Below, piece after piece: positions 26,646 through 33,736 of a stretch of 41,723 bases of DNA. The position numbers and the translations under genes were made by a program. Where the stretch lies: the NCBI GenBank assembly GCA_041391965.1, contig JAWKMZ010000011.1, forward strand, positions 1-41,723. Reading direction: 5' to 3'. Source of the DNA: JAWKMZ01 sp041391965. Its GTDB lineage: Bacteria > Bacteroidota > Bacteroidia > Flavobacteriales > Flavobacteriaceae. The notes below the pieces were generated by a model. It was not told the origin of the DNA. It saw nothing but the letters and a program-made list of their open reading frames with translations, and did not search any database. Every line of letters begins with the position of its first letter. Within the stretch, counting starts at the first letter, position 1.

Positions 26646-27374
26646 ATGTTAACAATAATTCTTGCAATTGTAGTTGTTATTCTTCTTACGATTGGTATCG
26701 TGAAGTTAATTGACAAATTTGTACCTAAAAAACTTAAACCAGTTATAAATATTGCTTTATGGGCAATTATAGCGGTTTTGGCTTATATGACATTTATGTC
26801 AGTTTATGGAGAAATACAATTTAATAAACTTAAAGTAAAACGTTACGAGTTAGTTATTGAAAAATTAAAAGACATCAGAGATTCCGAATTAGCCTACAAA
26901 ACCGTTAACGGTAAATTTACAGATAATTTTGACGAGTTGGTAAAATTTATTGACAATGGTAAATACACCATAACACAACGTAGAGACTCAACCATTTTAG
27001 ATAAAGAAAAAACAAAATTATTTGGTGGTGTAGAAACTTATAAAGACATTGTTATTATAGATACTTTAGGGACAGTTCCTGTTAAAGATTCGCTTTTTGG
27101 AGCAGACACACGTTATAAAACGATGATGAACGTACCTGTTGGAAAACCTGGAGCAAAATTCACTTTAAAAGCAGGCAAATTAGACGATATTCCTGTATTT
27201 GAAGCAAGTGTTGACAAATCAATTATTCTTGATGGTGAAGATCCAAATTTAATTGAGAAAGAAAACCAAGTAGTTTCAGTAGATGGTGTTAATGGTCCAA
27301 CGCTTAAAGTAGGCTCAATGGATGAAGTAAATACCAATGGTAACTGGCCAAAAAACTATTCAAACGACCAATAA
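26646..27374 (+). CDS. Conserved-type membrane protein of unknown function
   Basis: I do not recognise this 242-residue protein. Residues 3-23 and about 33-55 are hydrophobic (two membrane helices). A short amphipathic linker with KLKVKRYELVIEKLKDIRDSE follows, and the rest is a soluble domain of about 170 residues rich in Asp, Lys and Val, with no Cys. The topology suggests that both ends are on the same side, probably with the C-terminal domain exposed. The linker and following TVNGKFTDNFDELVKFI resemble the start of pseudopilin-like domains only superficially. It overlaps the DUF3822 gene by 38 bp, so the two are probably cotranslated. Confidence 0.8.
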   Translation: MLTIILAIVVVILLTIGIVKLIDKFVPKKLKPVINIALWAIIAVLAYMTFMSVYGEIQFNKLKVKRYELVIEKLKDIRDSELAYKTVNGKFTDNFDELVKFIDNGKYTITQRRDSTILDKEKTKLFGGVETYKDIVIIDTLGTVPVKDSLFGADTRYKTMMNVPVGKPGAKFTLKAGKLDDIPVFEASVDKSIILDGEDPNLIEKENQVVSVDGVNGPTLKVGSMDEVNTNGNWPKNYSNDQ

Positions 27375-28185
27375 CTTGACAACACATACCAACAAAGTAT
27401 TGTCCATTCAAATAAGTTTGAGTGGACTTTCTTTTTGTATCCTAAACAAGCAAAGTCATGTCATTACCTATTTTAAACAAGTTCATTTTGATAAAAAAAT
27501 AACCCCTTTTGAAACTTTAGAGCGTCTTAAAACCGTTTTAGAAACCGAAACCGAGTTGAACCAACCGTTTGTTTCAGTTTTGGCAATCTATCAAAATGAA
27601 TTGTCCAATTTAGTACCACAATCTCTTTTTGACGAAAACAATGCAGCCGATTATTTAAAATTTAGCTCTAAAATTTTAAAAAACGATTTCATTTCGCATG
27701 ATGTCATTACAACAAACAATAGTATAAATGTGTATGTTCCTTATGTCAACATCAACAATTATTTGTTTGATACCTTTGGCGAATTTGAATACAAACACAG
27801 CTCAACCATATTTATAGATAGCTGCCTTCAAAAAGAAAAAACTTCAAATGATGTCAAATTATACATCAATGTAGAAGCCCATCATTTTGAATTGGTGGCA
27901 CTAAATAAAGGAAAGCTTTTGTTGTACAACACCTTTGAGTATGCAACCAAAGAAGACTTTATCTATTTTGTGCTTTTTACTATTGAACAATTAAAACTCA
28001 ATCCAGAAACTGTTATTTTAAAACTTTCTGGCAACATAGAAAAAGAAGATGATTTATACGCAGTAACCTATAAATACATTCGTTTTGTTGAGTTTGATAA
28101 ACCATTTAAAAAATATAAATACACAGACCAAACCCAACCCAAAAAGGAGCATCACAACACCATCATTTTAAATAGCTTTATCTAA
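27337..28185 (+). CDS. DUF3822-family protein
   Basis: This protein of up to 282 residues matches what I recall of DUF3822, a Bacteroidota family: an early LSIQISLSGLSFCIL block, then a two-lobed, beta-rich chain. I recall a structural-genomics report of an actin-like (RNase H) fold for one member, which I cannot confirm. The ATG at 27337 lies inside the preceding gene; a TTG at 27376, just after that gene ends, would start nearer to the conserved core. The stop shares one base with the rsmD ATG (TAATG). No catalytic residue is evident. Cytoplasmic; role unknown. Confidence 0.78.
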   Translation: MVTGQKTIQTTNNLTTHTNKVLSIQISLSGLSFCILNKQSHVITYFKQVHFDKKITPFETLERLKTVLETETELNQPFVSVLAIYQNELSNLVPQSLFDENNAADYLKFSSKILKNDFISHDVITTNNSINVYVPYVNINNYLFDTFGEFEYKHSSTIFIDSCLQKEKTSNDVKLYINVEAHHFELVALNKGKLLLYNTFEYATKEDFIYFVLFTIEQLKLNPETVILKLSGNIEKEDDLYAVTYKYIRFVEFDKPFKKYKYTDQTQPKKEHHNTIILNSFI

Positions 28186-28739
28186 TGCGAATTATTTCAG
28201 GACAATTTAAAGGCAGACGAATTACTGCACCAAAAAAATTACCAGTTCGTCCTACAACAGACATGGCAAAAGAAGCGTTGTTTAATATTTTAAACAATCT
28301 TTTTTATTTTGATGAGATTTCAGTATTAGACTTGTTTGCAGGCACAGGAAGCATCAGTTATGAGTTTGCATCCAGAGGTTGTGAAACCATTACCTGTGTT
28401 GATGAAGATTTTGGTTGTATTAAATTTATCAACCAAACGGCTGAAACTTTTGAAATGCCAATTCAAACCATTAAAAGCGATGTGTATAAGTTTTTAGAAA
28501 CCACTGCATTAAAAGCAACTGTTATTTTTGCAGATCCTCCTTATGCCTTTTCTGTTGAGCAATTTGCGAAAATTCCTGAACTCATATTTCAAAACAATAT
28601 TTTAGAAAACGATGGTGTCCTTATTTTGGAACACGCCAAACAAACCAATTTATCGCATTTAGAGCATTTTAAGTACTCAAAACATTATGGAAGTAGTGTT
28701 TTTAGCTTTTTTGAATTAGAGAGCCATGAAGAAGCATAA
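28185..28739 (+). CDS. rsmD: 16S rRNA (guanine(966)-N(2))-methyltransferase RsmD
   Basis: This 184-residue methyltransferase begins MRIISGQFKGRRI and carries RPTTDMAKEALFNIL near 26, the SAM-binding LDLFAGTGS near 47 and the catalytic DPPY in FADPPYAF near 117. It methylates G966 of 16S rRNA during 30S assembly. Its start overlaps the DUF3822 stop by one base. The gene ends 6 bp before a hairpin that also ends the RNase P RNA from the other side. Confidence 0.95.
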   Translation: MRIISGQFKGRRITAPKKLPVRPTTDMAKEALFNILNNLFYFDEISVLDLFAGTGSISYEFASRGCETITCVDEDFGCIKFINQTAETFEMPIQTIKSDVYKFLETTALKATVIFADPPYAFSVEQFAKIPELIFQNNILENDGVLILEHAKQTNLSHLEHFKYSKHYGSSVFSFFELESHEEA

Positions 28740-28744
28740 AAACA

Positions 28745-28770
28745 AAGCCCTTTGAAAAACCAAAGAGCTT
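28745..28770. terminator. Shared terminator between rsmD and rnpB
   Basis: AAGCCCTTTG and CAAAGAGCTT form a 10-bp stem with one mismatch around AAAAAC. On the minus strand TGTTTTTAT follows, fitting termination of RNase P RNA. On the plus strand the tail is weaker (GTTTATG). Confidence 0.65.
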
Positions 28771-28774
28771 GTTT

Positions 28775-29104
28775 ATGTAAGCAAATCTATAAGCCGAATT
28801 CTGTACTTTTCTTTTTAGAAAAGAATTCTTAAAAAAAAGCCCTTATCATTTATCTACGTGTACTGTTACCAGCACACTTTAGCTGTCTACCCTCCAGCAT
28901 CGAACGTGCAGCCCTCAAACACTGGTTTACATGACATTGCACCACATAGAGTTTACCTGGTTTCACTACAGCATAACCTGTACATACTTTCTGTTGCACT
29001 TTTCCTAACCTCACGGTTGGTGGCTGTTAACCACTATGATTGCACTATGGTGTTCGGACTTTCCTCCCAAATTAAAAATATGAGCGATAAGGCGATTTAC
29101 TTGG
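28775..29104 (-). ncRNA. rnpB: RNase P RNA (class A)
   Basis: On the minus strand the conserved GAGGAAAGTCCG lies near the 5' end (29054-29066) and ACAGAATTCGGCTTATAG near the 3' end, both hallmarks of RNase P RNA. Helix P1 forms from AAGTAAATC (29102-29094) and GATTTGCTT (28787-28779), nine pairs with one T-G. Length is about 330 nt. The RNA is the catalytic part of the enzyme that trims tRNA 5' ends. Ends are estimated from P1 and from the promoter. Confidence 0.93.
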
Positions 29105-29107
29105 TTG

Positions 29108-29140
29108 CAAAAATACAATTAACAAATTCCATATTCCAAA
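29108..29140 (-). promoter_or_regulatory. Promoter of rnpB
   Basis: On the minus strand TTTG (29140-29137) and TATTTTTG (29115-29108) are 21 bp apart, fitting the Bacteroidota sigma-A promoter. Initiation about five bases downstream coincides with the predicted 5' end of P1. Confidence 0.7.
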
Positions 29141-29227
29141 TTAAGAGCCGCTATTTTGAGTGTTTGCAAATAACTTTAGGTCCTTTCACTTTACATCCTT
29201 TTAACTCAAAATGTTAATAACTCCTAT

Positions 29228-29263
29228 TAAATTCTGAATTCATAATTCTGAATTCTGAATTGA
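29228..29263. repeat. Small ATTCTGAATT repeat upstream of dnaX
   Basis: The word ATTCTGAATT, an inexact palindrome, occurs three times within 36 bp (AAATTCTGAATTCATAATTC and onward). It lies between rnpB and dnaX, next to the candidate dnaX promoter. Role unknown. Confidence 0.5.
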
Positions 29264-29268
29264 ATTTT

Positions 29269-29276
29269 TAACTTTG
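29269..29276 (+). promoter_or_regulatory. Candidate -7 box for dnaX
   Basis: TAACTTTG fits TAnnTTTG and lies 18 bp before the dnaX ATG at 29295. No -33 TTTG is visible; the ATTCTGAATT repeats occupy that position instead. Confidence 0.4.
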
Positions 29277-29294
29277 TTACTTTACAATTTCTCA

Positions 29295-31001
29295 ATGGAA
29301 CATTTTGTAGTATCAGCACGCAAATACAGACCACAAACGTTTAAAGACGTTGTTGGTCAAACAGCTATTACAAATACCTTATTGCACGCCATTGAAAGCA
29401 ATCATTTAGCACAAGCTTTATTATTTACAGGACCTCGTGGTGTTGGCAAAACAACATGTGCACGTATTTTAGCTAAGATGATTAATAGTGATGGTACTGA
29501 AAAAGAAGACGAAGATTTTGCCTTTAATATTTTTGAATTAGATGCTGCATCTAATAATTCCGTTGATGATATAAGAAATTTAACCGATCAGGTTCGTATT
29601 CCTCCACAAGTTGGGAAATATAAAGTCTATATTATTGATGAGGTACACATGCTATCTCAAGCAGCTTTTAATGCCTTTTTAAAAACCTTAGAAGAACCAC
29701 CAAAACATTGCATCTTTATTTTGGCAACTACGGAAAAACATAAAATTATTCCGACAATTTTATCACGCTGTCAAATATTTGATTTTAAACGCATTACAGT
29801 TAAAGATGCCAAAGACTATCTAAAATATATTGCTGAAGAACAAGGTATCAACGCCGAAGATGATGCACTTCATATCATTGCTCAAAAAGCAGATGGTGCC
29901 ATGCGTGACGCCTTATCCATTTTTGATAGAGTGGTTAGTTTTTCTGGTAAAAACTTAACACGTCAAGCGGTTACAGAGAATTTGAATGTATTGGATTATG
30001 AAACCTATTTTACTAGTACAGACCTCATTTTAGACAATAAAATCCCTGAGTTATTAATTCAATTTAACGACACCTTATCTAAAGGTTTTGATGGTCAACA
30101 TTATATTGCTGGTTTGGCCTCACATTTTAGAGACTTGATGGTATGTCAAAATGAACAAACCATCGAATTGCTTGAAGTTGGAGAGGAAACCAAATCCAAA
30201 TATTTAGAACAGTCTAAAAAAGCACCTTATGATTTTCTGCTTAAAGGCATTGAATTAGCAAACGACTGTGACCTCAAATATAAAAGCAGTAAAAACCAAC
30301 GTTTACTTGTTGAACTTACTTTAATGCAATTAGCCTCTATCACTTTTGATGGAGAAAAAAAAAATAGCAGACATTACATAATTCCTGCATCGTATTTTAG
30401 AGCAAAAGGTATTAACCCTATTGCTGTACAAGTTCCAAAAAAAGAGACTCCTAAAAAAGACATTGCAAAAACACCAGTTCCTTTAGAATCTGTTAACAGT
30501 GTTACAGAAGAACCTCCAAAAATCATCCTGAAAAAGGATACACACGCCACCTCAGGTCTTTCATTAAAAAGTATAAAAGCCAAAAAAGAGCACCAAATAC
30601 GTCAAATGGAAGTGGTTATTGACCCAAATGACCTTCCAAAAGAAGATTTTACAGAAGCGCAATTTTTAAAAGAGTGGAAAACTTACATCAAATCATTGCA
30701 AACCAATGGTGAGAAACTTATGGCATCAATGCTCGAAATGAATACGCCAAAACTAAATGGCACAACCATAGGGTTGACCTTTCCTAATGAGACTTTAAAA
30801 TTGGAGTTAGAACGCGCACAATTTCCATTAATGGAATATTTACGGAAAGCTTTAAAAAACTTCGATTTGACTTTAGACATTAGTGTTAATGAAGAAGCAG
30901 CCAAACAATATGCCTTTACTCCTATTGAAAAATATGAAAAACTAAAAGAAAAAAACCCTAATATTGAATTGCTCAAAAAAACCTTTGGTTTGGATGTTTA
31001 A
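29295..31001 (+). CDS. dnaX: DNA polymerase III subunit gamma/tau
   Basis: This 568-residue clamp-loader subunit starts MEHFVVSARKYRPQTF; the ATG at 29295 is preferred to a TTG at 29274 because the family begins here. AAA+ motifs are GPRGVGKT (46-53), VYIIDEVHML (111-120), sensor-1 ATTEK and the arginine-finger SRC near 157. Clamp-loader domain III follows to about 350, then a Lys/Pro-rich linker (about 370-440) and a C-terminal domain, so this is the tau-length form. The four-Cys zinc module that normally sits between Walker A and ELDAASN is missing. No frameshift site for gamma was seen. Confidence 0.94.
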   Translation: MEHFVVSARKYRPQTFKDVVGQTAITNTLLHAIESNHLAQALLFTGPRGVGKTTCARILAKMINSDGTEKEDEDFAFNIFELDAASNNSVDDIRNLTDQVRIPPQVGKYKVYIIDEVHMLSQAAFNAFLKTLEEPPKHCIFILATTEKHKIIPTILSRCQIFDFKRITVKDAKDYLKYIAEEQGINAEDDALHIIAQKADGAMRDALSIFDRVVSFSGKNLTRQAVTENLNVLDYETYFTSTDLILDNKIPELLIQFNDTLSKGFDGQHYIAGLASHFRDLMVCQNEQTIELLEVGEETKSKYLEQSKKAPYDFLLKGIELANDCDLKYKSSKNQRLLVELTLMQLASITFDGEKKNSRHYIIPASYFRAKGINPIAVQVPKKETPKKDIAKTPVPLESVNSVTEEPPKIILKKDTHATSGLSLKSIKAKKEHQIRQMEVVIDPNDLPKEDFTEAQFLKEWKTYIKSLQTNGEKLMASMLEMNTPKLNGTTIGLTFPNETLKLELERAQFPLMEYLRKALKNFDLTLDISVNEEAAKQYAFTPIEKYEKLKEKNPNIELLKKTFGLDV

Positions 31002-31011
31002 ACTTAAACTT

Positions 31012-31569
31012 ATGAAAAAAATACTTTTACTTCTTTTTATTACATCTATAATTTTTATGAACTGTGATGGCAGAAAAAGCCATAGAGAATCATTACAGCA
31101 AGCTATTAGCGAATTTAACCAAAAACAAAGGCCTCATGAGATTGTGACATTTTATCCTAAAGAATACACAGAAATTGTGACTGATACTTTAATTTCTAAC
31201 CGTTTTGAAGTTAACATCAAAAATTATTCATTGATGGACCAAGCAATTACATTAAAAGGTTTAAAAAATCAAACTTCTGAAAAAGCATTCCAAAGAGTAT
31301 TTGTATCTGAAGTTGTTGTAAATTCTAATTCAAAAGCTATTTTTAAAGCACATATTAATGCTGAGCAATTTCCTTTAAACACACATTCTGAATTTTGGAA
31401 CAATGCAACTTTGGAACACGTTTGGGTTAATCAGGAAACATCAACCAAAGAGCGTGTCAACTTGGAAATATCGTTTTTAAACCCGTTAGATAACACCTAT
31501 AAAATTTATCAAATGGACGTTGATAGCCAAGGACAACATCATATTCATCTTTTAGAAGAAACTATTTAA
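31012..31569 (+). CDS. Putative lipoprotein of unknown function
   Basis: I chose the ATG at 31012 (MKKILLLLFITSIIFMNC) because it gives a lipoprotein signal with Cys18 as the likely acylation site; an upstream frame extension would precede it with 16 implausible residues. The mature part of about 168 residues is hydrophilic, beta-rich by eye, and contains no further Cys. No domain is recognised. It begins 10 bp after dnaX and its stop shares one base with the miaE start (TAATG), so it is cotranscribed with two housekeeping genes. Probably anchored in the outer or inner membrane facing the periplasm. Confidence 0.8.
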   Translation: MKKILLLLFITSIIFMNCDGRKSHRESLQQAISEFNQKQRPHEIVTFYPKEYTEIVTDTLISNRFEVNIKNYSLMDQAITLKGLKNQTSEKAFQRVFVSEVVVNSNSKAIFKAHINAEQFPLNTHSEFWNNATLEHVWVNQETSTKERVNLEISFLNPLDNTYKIYQMDVDSQGQHHIHLLEETI

Positions 31570-32150
31570 TGCTCGGACTTAAACTACCTACTGATCCACG
31601 ATGGGTTAATATTGTCGAAAAAAATCTGGAAGAAATTCTTACAGATCATGCGTATTGTGAGCAAAAAGCAGCAAGTACAGCTATTTCTTTAATTGTAAGT
31701 TTTCCTGAATATACTGATTTGACACAAGAAATGATTGCTTTGGTAAAGGAAGAAATGAGTCATTTTAAAATGGTACACGACAAGATTATAGCGCGTGGTT
31801 GGGTTTTAGGCAGAGACCGAAAAGATGATTACGTTATTGAGTTACTAAAATTTTTTCCTAAAGGTGGCAGCAGAACCACACAAATGGTACACAGATTATT
31901 ATATGCTGCTTTAATTGAAGCCAGAAGTTGTGAGCGTTTCCGGTTATTGTCTGAACAATTGCAAGACAAAGAATTATCAGAATTTTACAGAAAATTAATG
32001 GTTAGTGAAGCCAATCATTACACCATGTTTTTGGGGTTTGCAAGACAGTATGGCGACCGAAAAGAGGTTGATAAAAAATGGCAACAACTTCTTGATTATG
32101 AAGCTGAAATCATGAAAAATCTTAGTAAAAAAGAAACTATGCATGGATAA
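31569..32150 (+). CDS. miaE: tRNA-(ms(2)io(6)A)-hydroxylase (MiaE family)
   Basis: This 193-residue ferritin-like diiron protein matches MiaE. Iron-ligand blocks are AYCEQKAA near 28, EEMSHFKMVH near 61, LIEARSCERFRLL near 116 and SEANHYTMF near 146. The enzyme hydroxylates the isopentenyl group of the modified adenosine 37 of tRNAs that read UNN codons, using oxygen. The miaA and miaB genes are not in the window. A bidirectional terminator follows. Confidence 0.93.
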   Translation: MLGLKLPTDPRWVNIVEKNLEEILTDHAYCEQKAASTAISLIVSFPEYTDLTQEMIALVKEEMSHFKMVHDKIIARGWVLGRDRKDDYVIELLKFFPKGGSRTTQMVHRLLYAALIEARSCERFRLLSEQLQDKELSEFYRKLMVSEANHYTMFLGFARQYGDRKEVDKKWQQLLDYEAEIMKNLSKKETMHG

Positions 32151-32183
32151 AAAAAAACTCCAATTAATTTTGGAGCTTTTTTA
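32151..32183. terminator. Bidirectional terminator between miaE and the barrel gene
   Basis: CTCCAA and TTGGAG pair around TTAATT, flanked by A-runs on the left and T-runs on the right. Both convergent genes (stops at 32150 plus and 32201 minus) end within about 50 bp of it. Confidence 0.8.
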
Positions 32184-32200
32184 TTTTATTGATGCTGTAT

Positions 32201-32728
32201 TTACAGTCTGTAACTTACGCCAAACTGCATGACACCTGCTTTTGCTTCTACATTCAAATTGTTGTCAAACACGTTAGACAACCCATAGATGTATCTAAAA
32301 TCTATACCAAACTCATCACTTATCATATATTGTGCAAAACCAACACCAGAAAAAACAAAGTTTTTAAAACCATCATTTTTTTTGTGAACTTTTAAACCTA
32401 CTTGAGGTCCAACTCCTATAGAAAAATTGTTAAAAATGGTATAATTTAAAATGACTGGTAAATTAAGATAATCTGTTTTAAAATACTCAAGGTTAGAGCC
32501 TTCAGCTGAATATTGAAATTCTGGCATTACAGATAGTTTTTCTGTAATTCCATAATCAACAAAAACACCAAAAACAAACCCATTTCTGTGCGGATTTGCA
32601 TTAATTGGGTCATCAGTATAATTCATGTTTGATATATTGGTTCCAAATCTCACACCATACTTAGTGTCTTGAGAAAAAGAAAAAGTCGTGATACTAACAA
32701 ATAGTAAGGTAACAAATAGATGTTTCAT
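32201..32728 (-). CDS. PorT-like outer-membrane beta-barrel protein
   Basis: This 175-residue protein has a signal peptide (MKHLFVTLLFVSITTFSFSQ) and about eight alternating, aromatic-ended strands, ending in GVSYRL, the typical C-terminal outer-membrane strand. The start at 32728 is chosen because it begins the signal peptide; an ATG at 32770 would put 14 unlikely residues before it. The GVRFGTNISNM opening resembles the OMP_b-brl_2 / PorT-like barrel group. The function of most members is unknown. It stands alone, converging on miaE. Confidence 0.87.
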   Translation of the reverse strand: MKHLFVTLLFVSITTFSFSQDTKYGVRFGTNISNMNYTDDPINANPHRNGFVFGVFVDYGITEKLSVMPEFQYSAEGSNLEYFKTDYLNLPVILNYTIFNNFSIGVGPQVGLKVHKKNDGFKNFVFSGVGFAQYMISDEFGIDFRYIYGLSNVFDNNLNVEAKAGVMQFGVSYRL

Positions 32729-32827
32729 AATAATATTGATTTGAGACTGTGAATATATACTGAAAACCAATAAACATCATTAAATATTAGATATGCAACT
32801 AAAAAAAGAAGATAAACTGCACTTTAG

Positions 32828-33733
32828 TTACATATTAACACCAGAAACTGTCTGAAAATAAACACTTTTGATGATACCATCTGAGAGTCCAATTTTTGGT
32901 ACATAAATGTCTTTGGCTCCACTCCATTTCATGGCAGAAAGGTAAATTCGGGTTGCAGGAATGATGACATCAGCTCTATCTTGGTTTAAGTTTAAAATTG
33001 TAATACGCTCTTCATAAGAGTAACTTTGAAGCATTTGATAAAATGAAGTCAAGTAAAAGTAAGTCAATGATTTGCCTATGGCTTTTCCTGAGATTTTAAA
33101 TATTTTATTGATGTTACCACCAGAACCAATCAAATCAATTTTTTCATAATCTGCTGTATGTTGCTTAATCCATAATTCTAATTCTAACCAAGCATCTTTG
33201 GTAACAATATCATTTAGTAAACGAACGGTTCCTATTTTAAATGATTTTGAAGTGACTGTTTTGCCTCTATGTATTACTGAAAATTCTGTGCTACCACCAC
33301 CAACATCTACGTATAAATAGGTTTTGCTTTCGTCAATATACGATTGCAAATCGGTTGCCGCAATGATAGCAGCTTCTTCTTCGCCATCAATAATATCAAT
33401 TTTTATTTTAGAGTGTTTTGAAATTTGTTTTACAATTTCAGTACCATTTTCAGCTTCGCGCATGGCAGAAGTGGCACAGGCTTTATAAGTTACCACTTTA
33501 TGTGATTTCATAAGTAACCTAAAGGCATTCATGGTGTCTAACATGCGCAATTCGTTTTCTTTTGAGATTTGATTATTTAAGAATACGTCAGCTCCCAAAC
33601 GAATAGGTACACGCACTAATGAACTTTTTTTGAACAATGCTGGTTTGCCCTTTTGCTCTATAATGTTTGAAATAAGAAGTCTTACAGCATTGGAGCCAAT
33701 ATCAATAGCTGCGTATTTTTTAATGGTTAACAT
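32828..33733 (-). CDS. Ppx/GppA phosphatase family protein (exopolyphosphatase-like)
   Basis: This 301-residue ASKHA-fold protein has the P1 loop AIDIGSNAVRLLI at 9-21, a middle EGEEEAAI-like block (IIDGEEEAA near 115), the P2 loop YVDVGGGSTEFSV near 140, and IGSGGNI near 204. It is the short, two-domain form without the C-terminal HD domain of E. coli Ppx. It probably removes terminal phosphate from polyphosphate or acts on pppGpp. It begins 3 bp after the PPK1 stop codon, so synthesis and breakdown of polyphosphate are encoded in one transcript. Confidence 0.9.
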   Translation of the reverse strand: MLTIKKYAAIDIGSNAVRLLISNIIEQKGKPALFKKSSLVRVPIRLGADVFLNNQISKENELRMLDTMNAFRLLMKSHKVVTYKACATSAMREAENGTEIVKQISKHSKIKIDIIDGEEEAAIIAATDLQSYIDESKTYLYVDVGGGSTEFSVIHRGKTVTSKSFKIGTVRLLNDIVTKDAWLELELWIKQHTADYEKIDLIGSGGNINKIFKISGKAIGKSLTYFYLTSFYQMLQSYSYEERITILNLNQDRADVIIPATRIYLSAMKWSGAKDIYVPKIGLSDGIIKSVYFQTVSGVNM

Positions 33734-33736
33734 AAA

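Noticed and set aside
28858..29217. A 119-codon plus-strand ORF
   Set aside because: It lies on the antisense strand of the RNase P RNA gene, whose conserved motifs and P1 helix explain the sequence; the frame is open by chance.
29274..29294. Upstream TTG start for dnaX
   Set aside because: It would add seven residues before the conserved MEHFVVSARKYRP start, and it overlaps the candidate -7 box.
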